A DNA stretch of 64,000 nucleotides from contig JAZOTM010000013.1 of the NCBI GenBank assembly GCA_045657625.1, positions 108,222-172,221 of the forward strand, written 5' to 3'. The DNA is from JAZOTM01 sp045657625 (lineage in GTDB: Bacteria; Bacillota; Clostridia; Lachnospirales; Lachnospiraceae). Of the stretch, positions 52,663-61,892 are shown piece by piece; position 1 is the stretch's first letter, and every line of letters starts with the position of its first letter. Both the position numbers and the translations under genes were made by a program. The notes beneath the pieces are model-generated. The model saw only the letters and a list, made by a program, of their open reading frames with translations, was not told the origin of the DNA and searched no databases.

Positions 52663-52724
52663 ATTCTATTTTCCATAGAGACAAGTCTCAATTCGTATTC
52701 CTAACAGACCATTCCAAAATGGAA
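52663..52724 (-). promoter_or_regulatory. Promoter of the reductase operon with upstream palindrome
   Basis: TTGAGA, 17 bases, TAGAAT on the minus strand (52663-52691). Just upstream lies the palindrome TTCCAAAATGGAA (52712-52724), placed where an activator or repressor could bind. Confidence 0.5.
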
Positions 52725-52728
52725 ATAG

Positions 52729-52770
52729 AAAAAAGACAGAGATTCTCACATGAGCTTCTCTGTCTTTTTT
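52729..52770. terminator. Bidirectional-type terminator after the MBL gene
   Basis: AAAAAAGACAGAGA pairs with TCTCTGTCTTTTTT around a 14-base loop. It separates the solute-binding-protein/esterase/ceramidase/MBL operon from the reductase promoter. Confidence 0.85.
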
Positions 52771-53739
52771 CTATTTCTTGATTTTTCCATCATCATACAT
52801 CATACGATAGCCATCCAATTCTAACACCCTCATTTGTCCAACACTTTTTCTAGGTTGATGCTGTACGTCTTCCGGATGTGGAAACTTTCGATAATATACT
52901 TTATGTCCCATATAGGGCTGCGGATTTCTCGGATCAAAATCATCCCTTTTCCCGTTATTTTCCGCTTTTCCTTTAGGTTCCGGTCCACCCGGACCTTTTT
53001 TTCCGCCCGGACCACCGGGGCCCATCATGAGTTCTCCTTCTTCTCCGGCTAATATGGCATTGACCAACCGATATTGTTTATCCACAATATCTGCCGGCAA
53101 AACGCCTTCGCCGGCACACAACTGTTCAAACTCCGAACGATGCGCCATTAATTTCTCCAAACTATTTTTCCATTGCTCTACCGCTACAGATAAATTCTTG
53201 GAATTCATAAATTCATCTCCGGAAAATAAGAGCTTTTCTTTTCTATCCAAAATACAAATTCCATCCGGCGTATGATCCGGAACTTGGAATACCTCTAGAG
53301 TTCGATTTCCCAAATCCCAAGTATACCCATCGGCCACCGTCACGACTTTATAGTCCCTAGGAAATTCCATTCCTTCAAAACTAGGATATGGAATCGTTGC
53401 AAGCGCTACTGCTTTTTCATCCATAAATACTTGATCAAAATAACAATTGTTTGCGCTATGATCAAAGTGATGATGGGTATTTATCGCACCAATGATTGAC
53501 TTCTCCGTCAACGTTTCACAAAATTCTTTTATATTTCCGGCACCATATCCGGTATCTACTACGATTGCAGATTCATCACCTGCTATCAAATAGCTATAAT
53601 CCCCATCACTGAGAATCTTCCATGTCTCTCGTGCAACCATTTCTGCTTCAAAGAATGGTTCATCCATGGGCTGATAACTCCCATCAAAATTTCTAATATA
53701 AATATCATGTTTGGAAGAAAAATCAACTTTCTTCATCAT
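52771..53739 (-). CDS. MBL-fold metallohydrolase with Gly/Pro/Lys-rich insertion
   Basis: A 322-residue MBL-fold hydrolase: NTHHHFDHSANN, VPDHTPDGI and SGDEFMNSKN are the expected zinc motifs. After about residue 235 comes a low-complexity stretch made of GPGG and KKGPGG units, then a short tail (QPYMGHKVYYRKFPHPEDVQ). Its ATG overlaps the ceramidase-like stop by 4 bases. It is the last gene of the operon starting with the solute-binding protein. The similar Gly/Pro-rich stretch in the esterase of the same operon is striking. Substrate unknown; no signal peptide. Confidence 0.8.
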   Translation of the reverse strand: MMKKVDFSSKHDIYIRNFDGSYQPMDEPFFEAEMVARETWKILSDGDYSYLIAGDESAIVVDTGYGAGNIKEFCETLTEKSIIGAINTHHHFDHSANNCYFDQVFMDEKAVALATIPYPSFEGMEFPRDYKVVTVADGYTWDLGNRTLEVFQVPDHTPDGICILDRKEKLLFSGDEFMNSKNLSVAVEQWKNSLEKLMAHRSEFEQLCAGEGVLPADIVDKQYRLVNAILAGEEGELMMGPGGPGGKKGPGGPEPKGKAENNGKRDDFDPRNPQPYMGHKVYYRKFPHPEDVQHQPRKSVGQMRVLELDGYRMMYDDGKIKK

Positions 53740-55067
53740 GCTTCCCTTATTGCATTTAGTAACCTAACTGCTTCCTTTCTCATTTCTTCGGCTGCGCCCG
53801 GTGCAAACATAGAATTCAGCGCCTGGAACGTCACTTTCTCATATCCGGTTTTATCCGGCATATATTTTCCACCGCCTTTTTCTTTTGCTGCACTAGTGAA
53901 TGTGCTTACCATCGTATATTCAAATGGAGAATACTCCTCAATTTCCTTTGCCGTTTTTTGATTAATCTCCGGCACCAATCCAAAAAATCCCATATTTCCT
54001 ATTTGCATGGTCATAACCGGTAATTCTCTCTCTCCATCTTTTTCAAAGACTTTTTCACGCATTGGATGCTCCAGTCTGCCCGGACCTTCTTTCTTTAAGG
54101 CCGGTAGTTTGATATCCGTGCAACACATCTTCACGAAAACTTCTTCTTCCAAATCATCCACTCGTTCTGCCGCCATTACCACCTGTTGTCCAATGCGTTC
54201 TCCAATCAATTCTGCAAGAAGATATGCCTTTTCATGTAAATCTTTCTCTACGCATTTTCCATTTCGGCCACGCAGCAAATAATTTCCGCGTAAATATGGG
54301 GTTCCGTCGCCACCGGCACCGGTAAAATACATAGCCACCGCATTTTCATATTGTTCTTCTATAAATCTAGTCGAATAACCCGCAATATCTCCGGAAACCA
54401 GTCGTCCACCATTTTCTAAAAATACCATATCTAATACAGCCGGTTGCGCATGAATTCCAAAAAGAATGGCTATGGTTTCTCCGGTTTGCGCATCCACTCT
54501 TAAAATTGGCACATGATGGTCCAAGACCCCTTCATCATTACAACTTGTCCACCAACCTTCCGCTGTCTCCAAGGTACGGTTCGTATTGGCCTCACACCAT
54601 CCAATTTCATATCCCACCTTTGCCGCTCTCTTCGTATCTGCTGCGACTTCCGCAGCTTTTCTTGTCGCTTCTACAATTGCATCACTGACAGCCTCTACAC
54701 TGGTTTGCTGTTGCGGTGTTCGCTGAAACTTTGGTGTTTTTTCATTTCCTCTATGTTCCATCTTACCGGTATCTACCATCCACGCATGGGGTGTGGAAAG
54801 TACATGATTCACATGAAACCATATATGATCTTCCTGTACTCCTGTTTTTTCCATCAAAACATTTACAATTCGATTTCTCGTATCCGGAAAAACATTTACC
54901 AACTCTAAATTATAAATAACAAAAATTTCGTCCGTTTCTAATAACAACACTCTGGCATGCGGGTTGTCGTGAATTCCGACATAATCTTCCCGCGCTGTAG
55001 GAAATGCCTTCTCCGGGAATAAAATTTCTGCTCTTCCGGCACCGGCTTTTAACGTATACTTCTTCAA
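53736..55067 (-). CDS. Neutral/alkaline ceramidase-like hydrolase
   Basis: A 443-residue protein resembling the N-terminal catalytic domain of neutral/alkaline ceramidases: AGAGRAEILFPEKAF, then WFHVNHVLSTPHAW, GDIAGYSTRFIEEQYE and YFTGAGGDGTPYL. These enzymes are zinc amidases acting on N-acyl sphingoids, but many bacterial relatives have unknown amide or ester substrates. It lacks a signal peptide and the C-terminal Ig-like domain of true ceramidases, so it is probably cytoplasmic. The start is TTG 55067, seven bases after AGGAG and overlapping nothing but the preceding TAA. Expression is coupled to the esterase and MBL genes. Confidence 0.65.
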   Translation of the reverse strand: MKKYTLKAGAGRAEILFPEKAFPTAREDYVGIHDNPHARVLLLETDEIFVIYNLELVNVFPDTRNRIVNVLMEKTGVQEDHIWFHVNHVLSTPHAWMVDTGKMEHRGNEKTPKFQRTPQQQTSVEAVSDAIVEATRKAAEVAADTKRAAKVGYEIGWCEANTNRTLETAEGWWTSCNDEGVLDHHVPILRVDAQTGETIAILFGIHAQPAVLDMVFLENGGRLVSGDIAGYSTRFIEEQYENAVAMYFTGAGGDGTPYLRGNYLLRGRNGKCVEKDLHEKAYLLAELIGERIGQQVVMAAERVDDLEEEVFVKMCCTDIKLPALKKEGPGRLEHPMREKVFEKDGERELPVMTMQIGNMGFFGLVPEINQKTAKEIEEYSPFEYTMVSTFTSAAKEKGGGKYMPDKTGYEKVTFQALNSMFAPGAAEEMRKEAVRLLNAIREA

Positions 55068-56333
55068 TTATTCACTCCTTTCCTGCTCCAATAACCAATC
55101 TCGAATTGCTTCAATATCATAGGCCACGGACCAGGTACTAATATGATTTGTAATCGGATTTAATGGAAATCCTTCCGGCACAACCGAGTCTCCTTCAAAC
55201 ACAGTAAAAATAACATTTGTGTTGTGTGAAATTGCCTCTTTTGCCAATTCATTTAAGGTTTCTTTTCCAGCCTTTGCATTGCAAAAATATTGATATACCT
55301 CGACGCCCTCTTCCCGAAACGCTTCTACCATTTTCGTCATTCCCGGAAACGCTTGTACATCATGTTCTGAAACACAAATCCAGTATTTATTAAAAGCAGC
55401 ATTTCTCATTCGCTCCGGATTCCACTGTCCCGCCACAAGCAAAGAGCCTGCAAACAAATCCGGATATCTATGATTTAATTCACAAGAAGTCATACATCCA
55501 CCGGATTGTCCCGTTGTATATACCTTCTTTGAATCCACGGGATACTTTTCCATTACTTCATCCAAAATGGGCTTCATCTTTGTGGCAATGTCGTTTTCAC
55601 AAACCTCCTCTAAAGGTCTTAAATGCAAAGGAATTTCAGGTGCCAATACAAAACATGGATGCTTCTTTTGACTCTCTTCTTCTGCAAAGCGAATCGCACC
55701 GATTCCCTGAACTAATGTTAACAACGGATCTGTTCCACAAGGCTCTGCATCGTGCATAAATAGCACCAATGGATAGGTTTTTCCTTCCTCCATATTTTTT
55801 GGAATATACAAATTGTATGGGATGCCATTATGTTCCAATTGAATAAAGTCATCCACCACTTCCTGTATTGCATGTGTAGATACCCATTCTCCCTCCGGCA
55901 ATACCTCTTCTCCGTTTATGTCTTCCAAATTTTCAATTTGTTCCACCGTCACCGTAGGATATTGATGTTTCATATGTGGAGAATCTGTGCCCGGACCTGG
56001 TCCTTCTCCACCCTTTTCTTTTTTTGGTCCTCCCTTAGGAGGACCATCCTTTCTATCCATTTCTCTTTTTGGTGGACCACTATTTACTGTAGGTGCCGCT
56101 TCATCCTTTTCATCTAACATAAGGATGATGAATTTTCCTTGTTCTGCCCTTGCAGAGGTTAAAGATTCTTTTTCACTTACGTAAACATCCGTTACTTTTC
56201 TGTTCTTTACCAAAAAAGCTTTTTCTACGCCTTTCACATCTATGGGATTTTCGTATTCCAGAATCACAGCAATTGTTCGCTGTCCTGCCGGAAACACCCT
56301 TGCCACAGATGTTAACTTTTTCATTTTTGTCAT
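55068..56333 (-). CDS. Esterase with Ig-like N-terminal domain and Gly/Pro/Lys-rich linker
   Basis: A 421-residue protein. Residues 1-80 form a beta-sandwich like the Ig domain of PHB-depolymerase-type esterases (ITIAVILEYENPIDVKGV region). Residues about 85-120 are a Gly/Pro/Lys-rich linker. The remainder is an alpha/beta-hydrolase with the elbow TTGQSGGCMTS, an acid in VSEHDVQ and a His in NPITNHIST. It probably deesterifies the imported compound. No signal peptide. It begins 12 bases after the binding-protein stop and ends at the ceramidase-like start. Confidence 0.75.
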   Translation of the reverse strand: MTKMKKLTSVARVFPAGQRTIAVILEYENPIDVKGVEKAFLVKNRKVTDVYVSEKESLTSARAEQGKFIILMLDEKDEAAPTVNSGPPKREMDRKDGPPKGGPKKEKGGEGPGPGTDSPHMKHQYPTVTVEQIENLEDINGEEVLPEGEWVSTHAIQEVVDDFIQLEHNGIPYNLYIPKNMEEGKTYPLVLFMHDAEPCGTDPLLTLVQGIGAIRFAEEESQKKHPCFVLAPEIPLHLRPLEEVCENDIATKMKPILDEVMEKYPVDSKKVYTTGQSGGCMTSCELNHRYPDLFAGSLLVAGQWNPERMRNAAFNKYWICVSEHDVQAFPGMTKMVEAFREEGVEVYQYFCNAKAGKETLNELAKEAISHNTNVIFTVFEGDSVVPEGFPLNPITNHISTWSVAYDIEAIRDWLLEQERSE

Positions 56334-56345
56334 TTCTCTCCACCT

Positions 56346-58025
56346 TTAGTCCAAATAATACTCGCATGCACCATAAATCACTTCTGATGCACTGTATTTA
56401 TTTCTGATTTGCGCAATGTCCTTGCTATAACAAGCAATATTTACTTGATAAGCGGTTCCCATACCGAGCGCTTGATCGTAAATATAATCCAGTACTTCCT
56501 TGGTTGCACTTTCACTATTTCCGGATACTGTATTAATGCTATTAATCATATCTTGGAACGTATCGTCCGCGTCCAAACTGATATTCAAGGCCCCCTGTGT
56601 ATAACCGGCATCCGCTCCATACACCTTGCGAATACGATTTGCTGTATAATCTGCATCTCCTGAGGAAGCGAGGAACAAATCCCACTGACTTGCATCGGAT
56701 GCATGCGCAGCAATTAAATCATGATCCCATGCTACCAACTCCGATTTTATGCCAACACTCTCCAAATATGCCTGCATAATCTGTGCAATCGTTTCTTTCT
56801 CACTATTTCCTTCGTACATAATCGTTAATGTCTCATCGCCGTAATCCGTTTTGCTTAAATATTCCAGAGCCAAATCTGCATCATACACATTTTGATAGTT
56901 CTCCATATCCTCCCAGGTATCTGAATAATCCGCAATCGACGGTGCCGCTTCTGTATAAACCGGATAGAATAAATCAGATCCTAATGCTTCTGCAAATGCA
57001 GAACTATCCAACGCATAAAATACTGCTAAACGCATATTTAAATCTGACATAATAGAACTCTCATCCATGTTTGGCAAAATCGAAATAGAAACCGTATCCG
57101 GATAGCATACTAACTGACCTAAGTCTGCATATTCTCCTCCCTCATCAAACAAGGAAAGATTATCTGCATTCAGTGTCACATTGGCGGTATCTCCGTTTTC
57201 AAAGGCAACTGCTGCCATAGAACCATCTGAAATAAAATCATATTCAATTCGCTGAACATTTCTTGCTGCATTCGGTGCTACTAAAGTTTCATCCGTTTGC
57301 CAATAATCATCTCTCGCCTCCAATACAGCCGAAGAAGATGTGGTATAACTTACCAATTTATAAGGGCCTGTTCCAACCGGATCTGTAACGAAATCATGCT
57401 CGTTATAAGCTTGTTCTGTTACGATGTAAGTTTTTGTCATCATACTTGCAAAAGCAGTCAAGCTCTCCAAAGGTTCTTTCCAAGTAAACTCTACGGTATA
57501 TTCATCTACTGCCTCTACATTTTCCAGATAGTTAAAATCTCTTGCGAACCCACTTTCCTGAAAGGTTTTAAAACTAAAAACCACATCATCTGCAGTCAAA
57601 TGATTTCCATCCGAATCGAAAATATAGTCATAAATCGTAATATCAAAATGAGTATCATCCACCTCTTCCCAAGACTCTGCTAATCGTCCCACGAATTCGG
57701 TAGCAGAAGTCTGTTCCAACAACGTATCAAATATTTCCATATTGGTAATCGAATTTGACATAGTATAAGGTGATAAATCCGATGGAATATTTGATATGGC
57801 TACTGTCACAGATTCATATCTTTCGTCCGTATTTGCTGTAGATTTTCGAGAATCATCCGGTACTAATTCTGAAATGGTTGGCCATCTATACTCACCATCA
57901 AAACCAGCCACTGTAGTTTCCGTGCCTCCATTTTCTGTAGATTCCACTGACGATGCAGAATTTCCGCACGCAACTGCCTGAAGCAACATTACCCCAACTA
58001 AAAAAGAAACAACCGCTTTTTTCAT
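56346..58025 (-). CDS. Oligopeptide-type ABC solute-binding lipoprotein
   Basis: A 559-residue family 5 solute-binding protein. The signal peptide ends at LLQAVACGN, so Cys20 is lipidated. Conserved stretches are FDITIYDYIFDSDGNHLTAD, DDVVFSFKTFQESG and GTGPYKLVSY. It binds oligopeptides, nickel chelates or other small organics outside the cell and should deliver to the permeases encoded at 61020-62916. The two parts are separated by the LysR gene, on the same strand but in different operons. First gene of its operon, with a near-consensus promoter. Confidence 0.9.
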   Translation of the reverse strand: MKKAVVSFLVGVMLLQAVACGNSASSVESTENGGTETTVAGFDGEYRWPTISELVPDDSRKSTANTDERYESVTVAISNIPSDLSPYTMSNSITNMEIFDTLLEQTSATEFVGRLAESWEEVDDTHFDITIYDYIFDSDGNHLTADDVVFSFKTFQESGFARDFNYLENVEAVDEYTVEFTWKEPLESLTAFASMMTKTYIVTEQAYNEHDFVTDPVGTGPYKLVSYTTSSSAVLEARDDYWQTDETLVAPNAARNVQRIEYDFISDGSMAAVAFENGDTANVTLNADNLSLFDEGGEYADLGQLVCYPDTVSISILPNMDESSIMSDLNMRLAVFYALDSSAFAEALGSDLFYPVYTEAAPSIADYSDTWEDMENYQNVYDADLALEYLSKTDYGDETLTIMYEGNSEKETIAQIMQAYLESVGIKSELVAWDHDLIAAHASDASQWDLFLASSGDADYTANRIRKVYGADAGYTQGALNISLDADDTFQDMINSINTVSGNSESATKEVLDYIYDQALGMGTAYQVNIACYSKDIAQIRNKYSASEVIYGACEYYLD

Positions 58026-58050
58026 TGTTTACCCCCATTATTTTTCTTTT

Positions 58051-58107
58051 GTTAATGCATTAACTTTTTTACATTTGTATTATATTTCCCAGTTTTTTCC
58101 CTCTCAA
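58051..58107 (-). promoter_or_regulatory. Promoter and palindromic operator of the solute-binding-protein operon
   Basis: TTGAGA, 17 bases, TATAAT on the minus strand (58079-58107), close to consensus. Downstream of it, before the ribosome site, lies the perfect palindrome GTTAATGCATTAAC (58051-58064). Confidence 0.6.
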
Positions 58108-58134
58108 TTCCATTGCAATGTTTATTTTTCCATC

Positions 58135-58163
58135 TTGGAAATCAACCAGGAATCGTATATAAT
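58135..58163 (+). promoter_or_regulatory. Promoter of the LysR gene
   Basis: TTGGAA, 17 bases, TATAAT on the plus strand, about 43 bases before the LysR start. Confidence 0.5.
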
Positions 58164-58205
58164 CCAAGTGCAAGTTTTGCTTTGTCATGAAAGGAGTTAT
58201 TGATC

Positions 58206-59054
58206 ATGAATTTAAATTACATTCGCGAATTCTGTGCCCTTGCTGAATTAAGAAAATTCAGTGAAGCAGCTGAAGTATCATTTATTTCTCAGTCTGCTTT
58301 GTCCAAGCACATTAAAAGTTTAGAAGAGGAATTAGGTTCTCCTCTTTTTTATCGCACCGCACATTGCGTAATTCTTACGGAATTTGGAGAAGCTTTTTTA
58401 CCCTATGCAAAAGACATCGGGGAAATTGCCTTAAACTGCGAAAACAATCTTTTAAATAAAACCAATTTTTCAGAAAAAGCACTTTCTGTTGCTCTTTCTC
58501 CATCCGCATCTCTAAAATATATTTTCAAAGATGCCCAAGAAGTCTGTCTAAAAAAACTGGGCTTTCCATTAGACATCACCGTTCGTCATGACAAACACTT
58601 AAAGAAATTACTTACTACAGGAAAATGCGATTTAATCATCACCACAGACTTAGGAAACGACGACAATGAAGATTTTATCGTTAACAAATTATATTCTGAT
58701 TCCTTTAGCATATTGTCCTATGCACCTTTTAAAGTGGAGGCCTCCTTTGCAGAATCTATCTCATACATTCAAGTAGGTCCGCATAACTACTACGGCTCTG
58801 TCTTTGCCAGAATCAGACACCCTAATTTCACCGCTCCGGATATGGCAAATGCTATAGAACTTTTGCAGTTATCCGGTGGATTCATGATTATTCCGTCTCA
58901 AGTGGCAGCTTCCTATCAGGAAAGAGAAAATTTCTACGTATATCCTTTGGGCGAAAAGCACAAACTAACTTACTACATGGTGTACCTGCAATCTTCTCTG
59001 AGTGCCTCAGCAAATTTAAAGAGTTTTATCAAACTTCTCTCTATAAACAATTAA
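58206..59054 (+). CDS. LysR-family regulator of the ABC-importer/hydrolase cluster
   Basis: About 282 residues. The N-terminal winged helix reads LAELRKFSEAAEVSFISQSA, then LSKHIKSLEEELGSPLFYRT. The sensor domain is short, as in the CysB/CynR-like group. Start at ATG 58206, with AAGGAG upstream; TTG 58200 is too close to that site. It is divergent from the binding-protein operon and lies between the two halves of the transporter, so it most likely controls both. Ligand probably the transported compound or a product. Confidence 0.85.
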   Translation: MNLNYIREFCALAELRKFSEAAEVSFISQSALSKHIKSLEEELGSPLFYRTAHCVILTEFGEAFLPYAKDIGEIALNCENNLLNKTNFSEKALSVALSPSASLKYIFKDAQEVCLKKLGFPLDITVRHDKHLKKLLTTGKCDLIITTDLGNDDNEDFIVNKLYSDSFSILSYAPFKVEASFAESISYIQVGPHNYYGSVFARIRHPNFTAPDMANAIELLQLSGGFMIIPSQVAASYQERENFYVYPLGEKHKLTYYMVYLQSSLSASANLKSFIKLLSINN

Positions 59055-59075
59055 CGGGCTATATTAGCCCGTTAA
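59051..59075. terminator. Bidirectional terminator between LysR and DppF-like genes
   Basis: TTAACGGGCTA pairs exactly with TAGCCCGTTAA around a 3-base loop, followed by TTTCTTT on the plus strand. It overlaps the last codons of both convergent genes. Confidence 0.8.
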
Positions 59076-60021
59076 TTTCTTTACAACGACAACATGACAC
59101 AAAATGATTTGGTAAAACTTCTTCCAATACTTGTGGTTGCATACATTTTTCAGTTGCATAAGGGCATCTCTTTGCAAATCGACAACCCGGATCCGGATTG
59201 ATTGCAGAAGTAATTTCTCCCTTTAATTGAATGCGCTTCATCGGTCTTGCAAGATCCACCGATGGGACAGCCGAAATAAGTGCCTTGGTATACGGATGTA
59301 ATGTATTTTGAAACAATTCATCCGTCGGACATTTTTCCACCATTTGTCCCAAATACATAACGCATATTGAATCACTAATTAATCGCACTACGGATAAATC
59401 ATGGGTAATAAACATATACGCTAAGCCCATTTGCTCTTGAATATCCATAAGCAAATTTAATACCTGGGCTTGAATAGAAACATCTAGGGCAGATACCGGT
59501 TCGTCACACATAATAAATTTTGGTTGTAATGCAAGTGCACGAGCAATGCCTACACGTTGCCGTCTTCCTCCGTCCAATTCCTCCGGATAAGCATTCCGAA
59601 GTCGCTTTTCAATACCAACCAAATCCATTAATCGTTCTGCTTCTTCTTTTCGTTCTTTTCTGCTTAGCTTTCTTGCGTATTTTAACGGTTCCATAATTGC
59701 CGAAGAAATTGGCATTCTGGGGTTCAAGGAAGAAAATGGGTCTTGAAAAATAATCTGCATTTTTTCACGTACCGCTTTTAATTCCTTTCCCTTCACATGG
59801 GTAATGTCCTTTCCCTCTAAAAGAACTTGTCCCTCTGTAGGCTCCTGCAAACGAATAATCGTCCTTCCCAATGTCGACTTTCCACATCCGGACTCACCTA
59901 CGATTCCAATGGTTTCTCCTTCTTTAATCGAAAAAGTCACATCATCTACAGCACAATTTTGTCCCATAGGAACCGGAAAATACTTTTTTAAATGATTGAT
60001 TTCCAGCAATACCTTTTCCAT
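59059..60021 (-). CDS. DppF/OppF-type ABC ATP-binding protein
   Basis: About 320 residues: Walker A GESGCGKST, signature LDGGRRQRVGIARALAL (in place of the common LSGGQRQR, as in some DppF-like proteins), Walker B FIMCDEPVSALDVS, and a C-terminal Cys-rich segment (CRFAKRCPYATEKCMQ) that binds a 4Fe-4S cluster in some relatives. Start at ATG 60021, directly after the DppD stop (TAAGAATG). It powers import of the ligand of the lipoprotein at 56346. Confidence 0.88.
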   Translation of the reverse strand: MEKVLLEINHLKKYFPVPMGQNCAVDDVTFSIKEGETIGIVGESGCGKSTLGRTIIRLQEPTEGQVLLEGKDITHVKGKELKAVREKMQIIFQDPFSSLNPRMPISSAIMEPLKYARKLSRKERKEEAERLMDLVGIEKRLRNAYPEELDGGRRQRVGIARALALQPKFIMCDEPVSALDVSIQAQVLNLLMDIQEQMGLAYMFITHDLSVVRLISDSICVMYLGQMVEKCPTDELFQNTLHPYTKALISAVPSVDLARPMKRIQLKGEITSAINPDPGCRFAKRCPYATEKCMQPQVLEEVLPNHFVSCCRCKEINGLI

Positions 60022-60023
60022 TC

Positions 60024-61007
60024 TTACATACCCTCCAATTCCTTCCATCTTATGCAACGACACCAATGTCCTTTTTCCACTTCCACCAACGGAATTTGAC
60101 CTTCTTTACAAGCCTCTTTTCGATATTTACATCTCTCCGCAAATTTACACCCCGTTGGTAAATTAGTTGGATCCGGTGGTAATCCCGGAATCGGCTGTAA
60201 TCTTTTTTCCTTTCCATCTAATTTCGGAATAGAATCAAATAAACCAATTGTATATGGGTGCTTTTTCTTTAAAAACAAGGTTTCCTTTGATGCATACTCC
60301 TGAATTTCTCCGGCATAGATAATTGCAACGTAATCACAATACTCTGCCACCACCCCTAAATCATGGGTGATTAGTAGCATCGACATTCCACTTTTTATCT
60401 GTAATTTTTTGATTAAATCCAAAATCTGTGCCTGAATTGTAACATCCAAAGCTGACGTCGGTTCATCTGCCAACAACAATTCCGGCCTACAGGACAAGGC
60501 AATGGCTATGACTACTCTCTGTCTCATTCCTCCGGAAAATTGATGGGGGTATTCCGCAAAACGTTCTCCGGGAATGCCAACCATTTCCAACAAATGCACT
60601 GCCCTTTCCATCGCTTCTTTTCGAGACATTTTGGAATTATGCACCATAAGAACTTCCGTAATCTGATCTCCTACAGTCATTAATGGATTTAACGCAGTCA
60701 TAGGGTCCTGAAATATCATGGCCATTTTGCTACCACGATATTCTCTTTTTTCTCCCTCTGAAAGTGGGACAATATCCGTTCCCTCTATAAAAATACGTCC
60801 GGACTTTTGAATAGAGGGCGGCACCGGCAAAATTTGCATAATTGCTTTTGCAATCGTCGTTTTTCCAGCTCCGGTTTCTCCAACCAGTCCAAGTGCACTT
60901 CCTTTTTCTATAGAAAAAGATACATCATTGACTGCATTTACTATTTTTCCATCTGAAGTATATTCCACTGTTAAATTTTCAATTGATAAATAATCATTTT
61001 TGCTCAT
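60024..61007 (-). CDS. DppD/OppD-type ABC ATP-binding protein
   Basis: A 327-residue ATPase: Walker A GETGAGKTT, signature FSGGMRQRVVIAIALSC, Walker B LLLADEPTSALDVT, and C-terminal CKFAERCKYRKEAC. Together with the DppF-like protein it energises the OppB/OppC channel. It starts 12 bases after the OppC stop and is followed by the DppF-like start 2 bases after its stop. No irregularity. Confidence 0.9.
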   Translation of the reverse strand: MSKNDYLSIENLTVEYTSDGKIVNAVNDVSFSIEKGSALGLVGETGAGKTTIAKAIMQILPVPPSIQKSGRIFIEGTDIVPLSEGEKREYRGSKMAMIFQDPMTALNPLMTVGDQITEVLMVHNSKMSRKEAMERAVHLLEMVGIPGERFAEYPHQFSGGMRQRVVIAIALSCRPELLLADEPTSALDVTIQAQILDLIKKLQIKSGMSMLLITHDLGVVAEYCDYVAIIYAGEIQEYASKETLFLKKKHPYTIGLFDSIPKLDGKEKRLQPIPGLPPDPTNLPTGCKFAERCKYRKEACKEGQIPLVEVEKGHWCRCIRWKELEGM

Positions 61008-61019
61008 AACCGGCCTCCG

Positions 61020-61892
61020 TCAATGTCTAAGTTTAGGATCAATAGCATCACGAACGCCATCACCTATCAAGTTAAACCCAAGAACTACTACACCAATCGC
61101 AATTCCCGGAGACAAAATCATATATGGGTATGTCTGAATTACAGATACTGCATCTGATAACAATGCGCCCCATTCCGGCGTTGGTGGTTGCACACCCAAT
61201 CCCAAATAGGAAAGACCTGCAGCTGCTGTAATTCCTCCACCAATTTGCATTGTAATTGCCACAATCATCGGAGATATTACGTTCGGCAATAAATGGCGAA
61301 ACATAATCACCACCTTGGGGCAGTTAAACGACTCACAGGCTTCCAAATATTCTTTGCCTCTTTCACTCATAATCTGCGCACGAATCATACGACATCCACC
61401 CGGCCAGCCTCCGATTGACATTGCTAAAATGGTAGTTCCAAAGCCCGGACCCAACACAACTGCCAATAATAATGTCATTAACTGTCCCGGCACTGAACTC
61501 CAAATATCACACAACCGCATAATTAAGTTTTCTACTTTTCCTCCAAAATATCCCGCAATACTTCCTAATACGATACCTATCAAATTTCCAAGGACTGCTG
61601 CCAATAAACCTAACGCCAATGAATATTTGGCCCCATACAAAATTCGTGTATAGATATCACGTCCCAGTGCATCTGTTCCAAATAAATGTGCAAGGCAAGG
61701 CGACATATATCGCTCTTTAATATTCACCTCTGTTGGTCCATAGGGTGTCAACAATGGCGCAAATATTGCCCCAAACAACACAATTGCCAATAATATCCCT
61801 CCAAGTTTTGCACTTGGCGTATAAAAAATTCGTTTAAATGTAATCCACCAACTTGGGATTTTTCTCTCTTTACGACTCCTTCTCGTCAGCAT
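61020..61892 (-). CDS. OppC/DppC-type ABC permease
   Basis: About 290 residues with six membrane helices and the coupling loop EYLEACESFNCPKVVIMFRH, followed by LPNVISPMIVA. The start is ATG 61892, eight bases after GGAGG, overlapping the OppB gene by 23 bases; ATG 61913 lacks a good site. Inner-membrane half of the importer channel. Confidence 0.88.
   Translation of the reverse strand: MLTRRSRKERKIPSWWITFKRIFYTPSAKLGGILLAIVLFGAIFAPLLTPYGPTEVNIKERYMSPCLAHLFGTDALGRDIYTRILYGAKYSLALGLLAAVLGNLIGIVLGSIAGYFGGKVENLIMRLCDIWSSVPGQLMTLLLAVVLGPGFGTTILAMSIGGWPGGCRMIRAQIMSERGKEYLEACESFNCPKVVIMFRHLLPNVISPMIVAITMQIGGGITAAAGLSYLGLGVQPPTPEWGALLSDAVSVIQTYPYMILSPGIAIGVVVLGFNLIGDGVRDAIDPKLRH

Noticed and set aside
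59059..60021. Unusual ABC signature LDGGRRQR in the DppF-like protein as a sign of inactivation
   Set aside because: This variant is known from other DppF-like ATPases of Clostridia, and Walker A and B are intact.
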